A model generated the notes under the pieces. That model was given only the letters and a program-made list of their open reading frames with translations, ran no database searches and was not told the DNA's origin. From positions 29,140 through 93,139 of the forward strand of contig QXVZ01004525.1 in assembly GCA_008931825.1 (NCBI GenBank): a stretch of DNA of 64,000 nucleotides, written 5' to 3'. Below are positions 22,501 through 34,055 of this stretch, in pieces. This DNA is from Phallusia fumigata (taxonomy: Eukaryota; Chordata; Ascidiacea; Phlebobranchia; Ascidiidae). The position numbers and the translations under genes were made by a program. The number at the start of each line of letters is the position of its first letter. Positions within the stretch are counted from its first letter, which is position 1.

Positions 22501-25108
22501 TTTACGGGATTTAATACAACTCGAATGGACGGCTACAAAAATCCGAATTGATTTTGGCTGTTTGAAATCGGAAACGCTTTCCTTAATTCTGGATTGTCAT
22601 GGGTACATAATATACCTTATATTAGTGTTCCTGTATGACAAGACAACGTGTACTAAGGCTATATAAAACCAATCATACTTTTGTTCGCGTTAAAACACTC
22701 CTAACATCATACCAATTTAATAACGGTGTTGGTATTATTTATTAAGTTTTTGTGTCGCACCTTCAAGCCCAATTCTGACTTTCGACGGTTTTGAATATTA
22801 TTGAACGATGTCATTGCCATGTCATTCAGGCGAGTCGAAATTATACTAATTCATAGACATGACATTTTATGTGCTTCGCTTTTGGGGCGTGGTTTTCCTC
22901 TATTATGTCTTCCGTAATTTTTAAACTGTCACAACAGACAACACTGATGAGTTCACGATTTTCGTTTGCAGTTTTCTGTATGCCTGGGTGTCATTTTCTT
23001 CGCTGAGCTGGTGGCAGGCATTTTGGGTTTCGTTTACAAGGACTGGTTCCATCAACAGTTTGCAACCTTTGTGAACAAAACCATCAAAGGATACAGAGAC
23101 GACCCAGACCTTCAAAACATTATCGACTTTTCTCAAGAATACGTACGTAAATATAAAGAAATTTTGTTTAAAACAATATCAATTAAAAAAATAGTTGACA
23201 GAGAACTTGTATACGGTGAATATTGATGTTTATTGATGTTTATTACGTCTTGTAAAGAAAACACGTCATGTGAATTTGAAGCACCGTAGTTGTAATGTGA
23301 ATTTATTTGCACTAAAAATATACGACCGTCGCCTCAGCTGCTGGCTTCGTGGTTGTCTAACTTCTAATTGTGAAAAAATATTATTCAATCGACATTCTAC
23401 CACTTTGTTTTAGTCTTATGTCTTTTTAGCCATTACGCACCACACGATTACAAACACTAGTTTTAACCAGTCACATGTAGCCCATGTTTTTCGCCAATCG
23501 TATTTCGTTTTGTGAACATGTGAGGGCTGGACTGTGATGTTAACCTGTGCTTTCAAGCCACCAATTATCCCTCAGGAAGTCCCGTTACATACACAGCAGT
23601 CCTAGAGACCAATTGGCGTAATTTTAGCAATCTCAACAACCCTCCACTTCTTTCTGTAGCTCTTGTGCTGCGGGGGCGATTCGGGCGTAAGCGACTGGGA
23701 CAACAACGTATACTTCAACTGCACGTCGAGTATAGAAGTAAATGGAGTTCCTTTTAAACCGGTGGAATCGTGTGGTGTTCCATTCAGCTGTTGTATCAAG
23801 CAAAGCATGACCGATGTTGTGAACACGCAATGTGGTTACGGTGTACGAGAGCCTCTTGTAACGGTACGTGTGCCTTTGACTTGATAAAAATCTTCAATCA
23901 TTTGCCGTGTTTTAGGAGTTAACATTCATAAGGTTAAGGGGTCGATTCCTGTTTTGACCCTCGTTTGTTTACTCTTGCAGCCACGTTACTGTCTTGCTGC
24001 TTTAAAGGAAATCCCAAACTTGTATATCTTCAACCAAATGGCTAAAACCGTTATGGCCGAATGTAGCAGTGAAATATACGTCTTGGTGGTCGACCAGGCT
24101 TAACTTAACCATTCAGCCCAGCCACATCGCCCCTACACTTATGTCTTGTGTCTTTATATTGGCTAAAGCTTTTCTCTACTTCACATTAGGCTGCTGAGCA
24201 GGTGAAAACTATTCACACTACAGGGTGCATAACGAGTTTTGAAGACTGGTTGAAAACCAACCTCTATATGGTCGCTGGAATATTCATAGGCGTCGCTTTA
24301 GTCCAAGTAAGTATGCCTGTGATGTTTTAAGCTATATATTAACAACACCTCAATAATTTGGATTAGGTTTCATCACTTGTTGCTGAAATAAAATAGATGC
24401 AGATAAACTGTAAAAAAACTAGCAACATGCAAAAGGCGTTCTGTAAATTTAGATTCGAGCCCCTTTCTAAGATGAGGTCCTTACTCTCAAACAATGTTTA
24501 TTGAACATTAAGATGCCAACAATGCACTGAACAACGTCCTACAACTTTTACATGGTTTGGTGACTTTTGGTTAAAACCGGTCCAGCCATCTGCTAACATA
24601 TTTTGCTCCGAACTTTTTGGCACATTGAAAACTGACCCAATGGTTAAAATGCCCCCCGCCAAGTAACTTATACTTTCCCCCAACCTGCAGAAACAGTTCA
24701 ATGCCTTTAACACGCTTGCAACCTGTAAAACTGTCCTCAAACTGCTTAAAATTTGCAGCACATATGTCTTTCACGGAACACTTTGATGGTTAAAAAGACA
24801 AAAAGTTGTTCGAAGAACATTTATTTTGCAACTTTAATGTGATGGTTAAGGCTGCTTTTGGTAACAAACAAGATCAAAACGCGGTTGCAGCGTTGTCATG
24901 TACAGTTTCACACCCAAATTTAGTCATCAGGCATCAATGATTCGCTTTAACTTGATTTACTTTTAATATTTCGCGGCAACTTGGAAACTAGTGTGCCGCG
25001 GCATAGTTTGAGAATCACTTCTGTAAAACGACTTTTTTTTAGATCATACCGATTTGCTTCGCCCAAAACTTAATCAGCGACATCGAAGCGGTCAAGGCTG
25101 GCTGGTAG
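19534..25108 (+). CDS. TspanC8-type tetraspanin (TSPAN5/14/17 group)
   Basis: Four-pass membrane scaffold. TspanC8 members bind ADAM10 and control its exit from the ER and its substrate choice (family knowledge). Exons: 19534-19596, 19673-19723, 19884-20027, 22972-23142, 23660-23863, 24190-24306, 25043-25108, giving 271 residues (TSPAN5 is 268). Membrane segments lie in exons 1-2 (LFSFNVLFWIIGLTLL), exon 3 (VLIIIIIALVMFILSF), exon 4 (VCLGVIFFAELVAGIL) and exon 6 (LYMVAGIFIGVALVQ). The large loop contains CCG and eight cysteines: CC, NC, SC, SCC as one pair counted separately, QC and GC. It also has the diagnostic CGVPFSCC and NTQCGYGVR blocks. The tail ends SDIEAVKAGW, like the mammalian SDIEAV ending. 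Exon 4 could alternatively splice eight bases later, but that would break the frame. Confidence 0.95.
20028..22971 (+). other. Large intron 3 of the tetraspanin gene
   Basis: A 2.9-kb intron, large for this window. It holds a second copy of the dispersed repeat (20826-20925) and an inverted repeat of about 16 bases (GCTGGTCATTTATT near 20390 against AAATGACCAGC near 20485). No internal gene was recognised. Confidence 0.5.
20826..20925 (-). repeat. Dispersed repeat, copy 2
   Basis: Matches the first part of the element at 18876-19170 (shared GAAATCATAG.GAC.CA.T.GCACTA pattern). It is diverged and shorter, and lies in tetraspanin intron 3. Confidence 0.5.
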
Positions 25109-27466
25109 TTATGACAAATTCTTGCTATACTTGTAGATATATTCTTCAATTAGCAACTGGCTATTGGTGTGTGTTACTAATTCCATGCCCCTTTGAGTGA
25201 TAACACACTAATTCCCCATTCCCCCAATTTCTGCCCCTGCATGCATCATGGCGTTATTGTTGTTGAATCATTGCTTGTAGTGTATTTCTTGCGTAGCGGA
25301 TGCGGATATGCCCACCTTTTGAAACTTGCCTGATTGCGAATTAGAAAAACGTTGAAAAGTATTGCGCAATTTTTCATGTCGTCTCCAAACGGTCGCAACG
25401 TTTTTTGGTTTTTTGTTCTGTGAAGACGCATTGTGTAATAACGTCACCGAGTTTACTATACCGTTTTATTGTCACACAATTCATTTTTTTGTGTTATTTG
25501 TTTAACTAGTCTGAATGTTACATAGTTACGCATCCACACCTTACCTTAATGTAATTGCTTTACGATCTCAACTCTGTGATCTAAATGAGGTCGTTGAGAT
25601 GTATTGCAACGTCGTGCGGCCACACAAGGCGGGCATCCCCGCATGCAGCCAATTGCGTGTGATTGTAGCATCCGTTTTCTAACCGTGTGCTTCGTAGTGT
25701 GCAGCCTAGCTCGATAGGCAACGTCGCATGCTAATGAATGAACGGAAGTCTTCGACACCTCACGCTTAGCTTGAATGAAGCCATCTTGCTGTATCAAGTT
25801 ATAAACCATGCGAGAATAAAATGCTCAACATAATGTACCACCTTCTAACCATAATGTAGTTTTCAAATTAGGAAGCCATAACATTGTTACATCATACCCC
25901 TCGCGTAGTTCATAGCTGGTAACTTCAGTGTTAAAGTAGCCTGCAACGTAGTTAAATACAGTAAACACGCGTAAATATATTATGTGTGTTCATGACCGGG
26001 AATTAACTAAGTCTTAACAAAAACCGTATTTGTTGCATTTTGTGTTATTTTCACTACCTCGGGCCAATCCACGGTAACTGCATTGCTGTTGCGTGTTGTT
26101 GCATCTGCACGTTTGGGTTTTATCACACCACATGACTTAATCATTTGTTTCACACGCTTTCGCAAAACACTTTGATCCGCATACTTGAATTGTTGCAGTA
26201 ATTGTTTGAAATGCAAAATGTTTCGATATGTAGACAAACCAACTGTACCCTTGCAAATTTTCAAAAAAAATTCTTGTTATCTGTACTTGGGCCATTGGTT
26301 CCTAACCGGGAAGGAATTCTTTCCCTGGCTGGGTTAAGAGGATTTCCACTTGATAGTTAGTTATTCTTGACAAGTGCAGTATTTGTTTATAGCTAGACCG
26401 TTGATTCCAAACCTTTTAATAACACTTTATGTCACTTTTTGTCTGGAACGGGACGAATTAAAAGTTTCAAAATAAGCAAAGCGGGGGATACATCAAGTAA
26501 GGTTGAAAACCAATGACTTGAGCGATGGTTTGTCTACACTTGAAACTGTAAACTGTTTACAAAAGCAAAGCAGTCAAAAACGCCAAACACCCCCTTCCCC
26601 GATAAAAAAAATTAATTATTCTGTGTGCTTAATTCCGTGTCACTGTTTTTCTTCTAGACACAGCCAGCGTATGATGGCATCCGAGTGAACTTGTCAATTC
26701 TTGTGTGGGTAGCGCTTGCTGCATGTTAATTTTAATTTGGAGAAACACCAATTACCGGAAAATCTCTTATCTAACCCCTTTGATTGCGCAACCTTTTGCC
26801 GCGTGAACTTTTGTTTTTCTACTAACGCTGGCGGCTGACGCTCGTTTCTATCTCCTAGTGTTTTCGTGTGTTTTTGTATAGTTGTAGAAGTAGTTTTTTG
26901 TCACCACAAGCCCTGAAATGTGGTCGTGTAAAGCACGTGTTCAGCATATTTTTAAATTGTTAACCTGTTAATGTGTTCAAAACCAGTAAATACGTAAAAT
27001 GCCCAACAACTGTTTAAGTGTTATCATTTGACACCATTAAATACACGAAGCGCGGTTTTAACAAATCCTATTTTTTTCAATCGTTTCTTTTTTCAATAAT
27101 TGTTTGATATCCTTTTTTATCAATGTTTGTGTTACGACAGTGGAACCAGATGTAATTATCGCTGCACGCTTGGTAGCTCTGTAATTAATTAAGCTCATCT
27201 AATTTTTGGACCAATTTTCTTTACAATTCTTTTTGAGACTTGACCTCAATTAAAACGTTAGCCACATCTTCATTACTTTGAACCACGTACTGCATTCCTA
27301 TTTCCTGTGACATTTTTTTCATCTCGACCCAGCAGTTGTGTTGTAACATTTACGGGGCCGATAGGTCGTCGACCAAAGGCGTCGTTACAGTGCTGATTAA
27401 TTTACAAGGCAGGCGCAGTTGATGCAGCAGCGGTTACTCTGAAGAAGCCACTGCTGTGCTCCCTAC

Positions 27467-27736
27467 ATGCCTTCGTCGAAACGAAAGATAGACTCAGCTC
27501 CAAAGAAGAAGACCGTGCAAGCGTATCATGAGAAGGATTCTCTCAAAAGACCGTTTTGCAACCGGAAAAATATTTTTGCTGTACTTTTTGTTTGTGAGGT
27601 GAAGAACTGTACCTTTTCTTTTATGTATATGTTTTTAAATATGAAATACGTAATCATCCGGCGTTTGGCGGACTTTTGCGAACAAACATCATACTTTACC
27701 GATGTTTCTTTTAAACCCAAAAAAGTATTAATATAG
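27467..27736 (+). CDS. Weak candidate: short basic ORF, possibly a first exon
   Basis: An ATG opens a lysine-rich start (MPSSKRKIDSAPKKK) that looks like a nuclear-localisation sequence. After about residue 35 the frame becomes AT-rich and hydrophobic, as an intron read-through would. A donor-like GTGAGG lies at 27594. It could be a first exon joined to 29357-29642, but phase and homology do not prove it. It may be chance. Confidence 0.15.
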   Translation: MPSSKRKIDSAPKKKTVQAYHEKDSLKRPFCNRKNIFAVLFVCEVKNCTFSFMYMFLNMKYVIIRRLADFCEQTSYFTDVSFKPKKVLI

Positions 27737-29356
27737 TTTTTTTATTTCTTGTTTCATCATTGGAAAAAGGGACCATTGTAATTAGACTATTCCCCTATGC
27801 TAAGTACGCAACTTTGTTATTATGATCAGAACATAGAACCTTCAATAAATATTCGCTATGTTTTCTTTTATGTTGCTTGCTACCGTACTCATTTCCATCT
27901 GTTGGTAATATCTTGATCGTGCTGCACCAATACGCTTACCCTTACACACAACTATACTGCTTCTTTTTCGCAAGTGTTTTAATATTTTGCCTATGTGCGT
28001 GTGAAATTTTAAGCCACACAGCCCTCGCATCAAGTTTGGTTTTGGAATAGGTTCCCATCGACCCTTGTTAAAAATATGACAAGCATTTTTTCACAGGCTT
28101 ATAGCGGGACTTTGAAACCGTGTTAAATCGTATAATATCTTTTTTAACGTAAAACACATGTCACTTTGTAATTCGAAAATATTGACACATTTCTAAACCA
28201 CACAACATCACGAAACAACGTTTTTTATATTTTTGCTGTCGAATTGTCCGCAACCACTTTTTATCACTACACGCATTTGAACGTCATTTCGATTCCTGAT
28301 TTTTCCTTGAGTCAGTTTTCGTATGTTGCGTTTCTTGGCCATTACCCAACCTGTACAGTTCGCACACTGTGCCCATGTACCATCGAACATTACAGCAGTT
28401 GAACAGAAAATGAGCCTCATTACTTTTAAAAATCAGGCGTTGACTTTTATCTGTCTTGTCGTATACTACCAATTGAACTAGTGAGGAACGCCAGGTTTAG
28501 CAAGGCTTATTTTACAACAGGTCACATTGTTTAATCTGGCTTTAATATCCCTTCAAATCGATCTTATTTTTGGTTGTAAACCTAGTTGTCTAAAATTGTG
28601 CCGTAACGACAACCAATCGAATGCTCACTTGCATACAATTAGTCAAACGTTTTTTAGAGTCTTTTTTTCAGGTGTTCTCGGTCATTGCCCGCTTAATGTT
28701 TTTATTTTGACAAATTGTCACCCCCGAATTTCAAATTTCACTTTCTGCTAAGCCAAGTAGTCCAGTTTGAGAATCAATGGTTTGGATAGGGGCTAGATCC
28801 ATTGGAAGTGTTGAACCGAAATGCTTTGAAAGTGTTGAAAACATTTGTTAGCCTTCTATGTTCACTATGTCTTTACATTAAGTTTGTATTTTACTATTGG
28901 TTGCTGTCTTTTTTTATACGGGCCCTTGTCGTAAGCCAAGGATAAACACTACTGTATGTGGTGTTTTGATTGGTAGGCTTCAGGCGTTTACGATTTACCT
29001 CCATTCAGGGATTTAATGTAGTTCTACAAAAAAGCAGGCTTACCTGTTGAAGACAATTACGAGTTTTTATTTATGTTTGAGTTTTAGTTAGTTTTGTGTC
29101 TACATTGCGACATGTCCGTGTTGTCTTTTGTCGTGACATTCAATGAGCGGACTAAAGTTTAAAACCAGTCAGTGTATCTTAATTGAAATCATACCTGCCA
29201 GACAAGTTTAGTGCATAATGACGACCTCGATCGTCGAAATGTTTACAATACAATTTATCACCATATTCAGGTTATTTGGCAGTTGCAGTGTGTTTTAAAT
29301 TAGCTTCTCTTCCAGTTCGTGTCTTGTAACTTCAAGTCAGTGTATATTCATTGCAG

Positions 29357-29642
29357 GCTCATAGAAAGCCGATCACGTATAGAAGAGATAGCGCGAAGAC
29401 AAAGAGTGTCGAAGAGATGTTTACCAGCAGAAAGTACACAGCAAAGGCGAGGCTCCAGACGCCCTTTTGACTTAGACGAATTTCCTTGGGAATCTGTCGA
29501 AACTACGGCGCAGCTGTTTTTCTGCAACGCGCCCCAGCACCCAAATAACATTGCGACGGAAGCTGATGCTAATAGATCGACAAGTCAAGCAGTAAAAGCC
29601 GAATCGTCACCTCCATTCAGCGGAACTTTTTCGGAAATTTGA
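29357..29642 (+). CDS. Weak candidate: orphan last exon of unknown protein
   Basis: After a good acceptor (TTCATTGCAG, ending at 29356) the frame stays open for about 94 residues to a TGA. It is clearly richer in G and C than its surroundings. The product is charged (SRSRIEEIARRQRVSKR, then FDLDEFPWESVETTAQLFF), with no domain I recognise. It might be the end of an unannotated gene starting near 27467 or an alternative tetraspanin end. Transcript evidence is needed to call it a gene. Confidence 0.25.
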
Positions 29643-29955
29643 ACTTGACAAATATTGTTGGTGTTTCTGGTCCCATAAACACAAGCGAATCGTGAGTGGA
29701 TATGATTGGCGGATTCCGTTCTTCGTCACTTCTTTGTTCAACATACAATGCATGAGCTGCATATATTGCATCCGAGCTCCAATCATTCTATCGGTTGAAT
29801 AGTTTACTAGCAGGTCGTCATAGTCAGCTTCAGATAAATTGGTTATAATCACAAGTTTATTTTGCCAAATGTTTTCATATAACTAAATTATGCGACTTTA
29901 AGAATTAAAAAATAGCTTTACTAAAAAGCAAAACTGCACAGATCGAGCTTGTATC

Positions 29956-30063
29956 ATTTTAGTGCAGACGCTTCAACAGTCGCTGTTACCATCATTACAA
30001 AATTGTACATTAAAATGTATTCACTATATACAAGCTCTCTGGCAATTATGTTTTTAATCATCG
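29956..30063. repeat. Dispersed MITE-like repeat, short copy
   Basis: Shares CTTCAACAGTCGCTG and TACAAGCTCTCTGGCA blocks, in the same order, with 49022-49260. The internal part present at 49 kb is missing here, suggesting an internally deleted copy of a non-autonomous element. Confidence 0.55.
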
Positions 30064-31011
30064 GATTTCTCATATATGACACAGAAAGCACACATTAAAG
30101 TATTTATTTGCTTTTTGTCCTGTTTAATTATATCGTCTACCTCAAGTACTTTGCAACCGACATCTGTGAAACACGTTGTTCGGTCTTTTGTTTCCTGAAG
30201 TACAGACTTAAAGACTTTCGTGGGTTTGCTAGCATTACAATTGGTAACAACAAATCAGGTGCGTAAAGGTTACTTGGTGCTAGGCGGACCACGATAGATA
30301 GTTTTTTATTCGTTTTAGGATGTTTTTTTACAAACTTAGGAACAAAACGCATAATTCGACTTGATAACTTTAAAATGCTGCGGTAAAACTTGGCAACCCA
30401 TCAGTTCCACATGGGAATTTATATTCGCTTGCCCAAACTCGAATGTGCTTGGTTCAAGCCTTGTATGTTTGTTACAGCAAAATCATGTTATGCTAGAGGA
30501 TTGATAAAGCTAACATAATTGTTTTTTTGCAGCAACAATAAGAAATAAGCATTTCGGAACCAAAAATTCAGTCAGCCCAAATGTGTTTGGTGTTACGACA
30601 TAGTGGTCAACATCACTGCATTTTTTCTGCGTGATGTGCAAATTTGTACGCTTAGGTCAGGTATTACGTTTTTATTCATGTTCGTTTTTCCAAAAAAAAA
30701 ACGATAGAATTATGTGCCTAAAATCTGATAAAATATAGAACAAAAATAGATTGCGGTTAAGTACAAAAATTTCGCTATCCTCCGTTGTCCTGTTTATTGA
30801 GGGAATCCCTTTTTTGGAAAAAGAAATTAAGCCTGAAGTACAACTGTGCACAACACGACCCTTTATGTGCGCTTAATTGCATTTTTATTGAGAGAAATAC
30901 ACAAAATGACAGTCCGTTCTCGGTCACTCATTATTTGGAGCTGAGTTAATTGCGTGTCTGCTATCATTGACCGTTGTGACGTGAAACTCTTATTCCAATG
31001 ACAAACTCGAC

Positions 31012-33102
31012 CTAATCATCACACTGAACTTTCATCATGGAAGATTTGATTCCACCCCATGTGTTTTTCCAATGATACCAACTCATCGAATTGTGATCAG
31101 CTGAAGTGCTGGACCACGGCCCATTCAAACGGGCGTAACCGCAAGCGTTGTGCCACCATGGTCCCCCGTAGTCAGCGCCACAGTTTTGCGAATACCTACA
31201 AAGTTGGGATGTTGTTTTCTTCTGCAATAAACGAAAGTCCGAAACGTAACTTAATTAGTTGTAACTAATCCTTCGAAAGTGTGGTTTGAACATAAAAGTG
31301 GACTGGTTTGAAATGACAAACATTAAAACGTTTAACACACGTGTCTACAGCAATGAATAAAAGAATGCAGCTGCAACAAAACCAAATTTGATTGCTATTA
31401 CCGTGAACACTTGAAAATCGACACTTACAGGTCATTGTCGCGGTCTGCAGTCGAAAATCTCATTCCATTTTGATTGAGAGAGGATTCGAGCATGCTGTTG
31501 CCCGCTGTTCCGCTGTACCCTGAAAGTGCCAGTTGATGCGAACTGACTCCGCTTCCCACCCGAAAATCACTGCCAAAAAGTCGGTCTTATAGCTCCACGA
31601 TATCAAAAAAGGTTCAATGTTAGTTGGAAAAGGTCAATTAAATTACCTATATTCAGCAAATGCATGACCGGCGGTAAAATCCCAAATGTCAATTCGTAGG
31701 CGACACTTTCTGGCAGAACTTGTGATTTGATGAAGTTTTTCCAAACCTGATTACAACCGACATGTAAAAAATGTTTGTGTCTGGTTCTAATTGTCATCTG
31801 TTTATTTGTATCTTAAAGTTTGTTGCTCTTATCGGTTCTAATATTTAGATAACGCGTTGGTTTATACCCAGCCAAAACTCCGACGACAAGTTTCCGAATC
31901 CATGTTTGTAATCCTCCCAAAGTCTATTGAAACTTTCTGAACCATCGTACCTGTGTTGAAATACCTAAATATACAAGTGCAACTTACACATACGTTTAAT
32001 TGCTAAAAATTAGTAATTACCTGCCATCCATCGGCACAATAAACTTCATCTCCTGATCTGAGAGTTTGGCGTCCTCGCAGTAAAGCATTTTTGCACGAGA
32101 CGGGTATTACTTGTTTGTGAATCTCCTCCAATCCTACGGCAAGGACAATTTGTTTAATTTCCTATCTCTTTTTTTCTTTGACTGGTAGCGTTTCAGCATG
32201 GGATCGGTACAGTGTGCAAGTTTGTTTAAAAATACGTTTTTAGTTTAACAGTTCATGCTACACGAAAGGAAAGTAAAAACTGTCGATTTTTTAAAGCTGA
32301 CTATAAACTGTAATCTTGCTGCCTTATTAAACCATGTAAACAGGCGTAATAAAACTAGATGTAAATATAGTTACGAATTACAAACCCGTGATTTATCTTC
32401 AGCAGGAAAAAATACAATGGAATTCTATCAAACCAAATTTGCGCGCTTAAACTTACCTCGTGTTAAGTATGGGCTAAAAGGCATTAGAATAGTCACTACA
32501 CAACACCATTAAAACCGCATAATTACTTTTAGTTGTTTGATAAAGCAAAATCCCTTGTTTTTCCACTTTGTCCAATAAACCTGCAAATGAAACCAATTTC
32601 AGTTGTTTAAAATTAATCTCATTAGTTGTAAAACCAACGCTAATTGCATACTAACAAATTAATCGATATGATTTGTCCAGGTGTACCTCTAATATTGAAG
32701 CAAGTTTCTGTAACGCCAATTTACGTGTTTCTTATATGCCTTTCTTACCACAGTTTGTCACAAGCAACATATTGTATGAAATACCACCAAGACCTTATAT
32801 AAACAAAACTTCTAATACTGCTTGTATAGTTACAAAGACCTTGTGCAAAACGCCTCAAACTTACTTGTAACCAAACTCATTAAAGCTGTTGTATTTGCTA
32901 GGGGTCCTGGTTCCCCATTTCGCCCCTGGGGCCCATGAGGACCCATCTTCCCAGGGTTACCCACGTCCCCTTTATCACCCTTCATAAAACCGCCATCCGG
33001 TCTTTGACTTTCATCGCAAACTGGAACGAATCTGCATTGCTGTTGTTGCGATGTGACGGTTGTTCCGACTAGTAACAGCCCAGCCAGGATCAATTGATGC
33101 AT
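31012..33102 (-). CDS. Ficolin-like secreted protein A (collagen-like stretch + fibrinogen-related domain)
   Basis: Probable soluble lectin of innate immunity; ficolins bind acetylated sugars and can trigger the lectin complement pathway (family knowledge). Exons in transcript order: 33102-32865, 32580-32527, 32133-32021, 31964-31868, 31746-31647, 31569-31429, 31195-31012, giving 308 residues. A signal peptide ([18 protein letters not shown]) is followed by a CRFVPVC cysteine pair and nine Gly-X-Y triplets ([19 protein letters not shown] and so on), then a short helical link. The fibrinogen-related domain has [23 protein letters not shown], the DRDND calcium-site motif, [17 protein letters not shown] and a C-terminal MKVQCDD. 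Nine triplets make a short collagen region. A tandem paralogue lies upstream at 34056-36115. Confidence 0.92.
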
Positions 33103-34055
33103 GTCAACCAGATTAAATGCTTGCCAGTATAGGGCCTACTTATAAGCTCCTAAATCGAATTGAACATCAACTTTGATCAAAAAATTAGCTATTTTTTCAA
33201 CACAAAACCATTTGGATATTGGTTTGTAGTTTGTACAATTCGTATTATGTAACCATTAGGTAAACCTAGATTTGTTTCAATCCAAAACCTATCCTAGCAA
33301 TTTGCTACCAGTACTGACACTAAGAATCGTTCAACAAGTTTTGTAAATGCAATCATGTTAAAAAACTGCTTGAAACTTGGTAAAGCATCGTTGACAATCC
33401 TATTAAAATGCCAAGTTCTATTTCTGTCGGTAGAACTTTACTGATAGACATTGCCCGAAGTTTCACAATTACTTCCAAAACCCACTTACATCCAAAGTTA
33501 TAGCCTACACAGGGCTGTACAGTTCTTTTAGCTGATATGGCGACAACACAAGTCATACTGGCTCCAGCGTTTATTTGTGTATATTTTTGATCACCGTATT
33601 TGCCCACGGCATTTTTGTGACTTGGTTAAAGCGTTAATCGGCTTTAGTGTCAGTCGCCTTACGAATGACAGTTGGGAAATACTTTTGTTAAGCAATACTT
33701 TTTTGAGTGTAAATGAAATCATCGTTTCACAACGTTAAAGTGTGAGCTTAAATTGGGTCAGTTGTAAAATACATTTGGGAATAATGCAAAAACTGACAAT
33801 TAAAGATCAATTATTGAAAACCACAAGTGAAAACGGATTTTTACGGTTAAAAAAATATAAGTGAAATCGCTACAACAAGTTAACATTTCAAAAAAACTTC
33901 AAAAAACTTTTAAAACACGCGGCGAAACTTAGAACAATCAAATTAACGGATGCCTTGTAGCGCCAGTCTACACTTTTTTAGAAACACAAATTTAACAACA
34001 AAACCAACCAACAAACAGATTTTCCAATTAACAAAGGTTCCAATGCTTTCTTGTT
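33103..34055. other. Spacer between the two ficolin-like genes
   Basis: AT-rich spacer holding the promoter of gene A and the 3' UTR of gene B. No reading frame with a recognisable domain was seen and no repeat was identified, apart from the TATA-like site listed separately. Confidence 0.5.
33139..33146 (-). promoter_or_regulatory. Possible TATA box of ficolin-like gene A
   Basis: CTTATAAG lies about 37-44 bases upstream of the start codon of gene A on the minus strand. This would give a very short 5' UTR. It is a motif match only. Confidence 0.3.

Larger units (their letters stand above)
25109..31011. other. Gene-poor spacer, about 5.9 kb
   Basis: AT-rich DNA after the tetraspanin stop codon. 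I see no recognisable domain on either strand. Short reading frames (for example 25546-25809 and 26007-26264 on the minus strand) look like chance. Exceptions are the weak coding candidate at 29357-29642 and a repeat at 29956-30063. A region at 24990-25015, just before the last tetraspanin exon, and another at 28765-28785 carry isolated GTTTGAGAATCA strings resembling hAT ends without partners. Confidence 0.5.

Noticed and set aside
32915-32990. Collagen-type repeat as a separate tandem DNA repeat
   Set aside because: It is the Gly-X-Y coding region of ficolin-like gene A, not an independent repeat.
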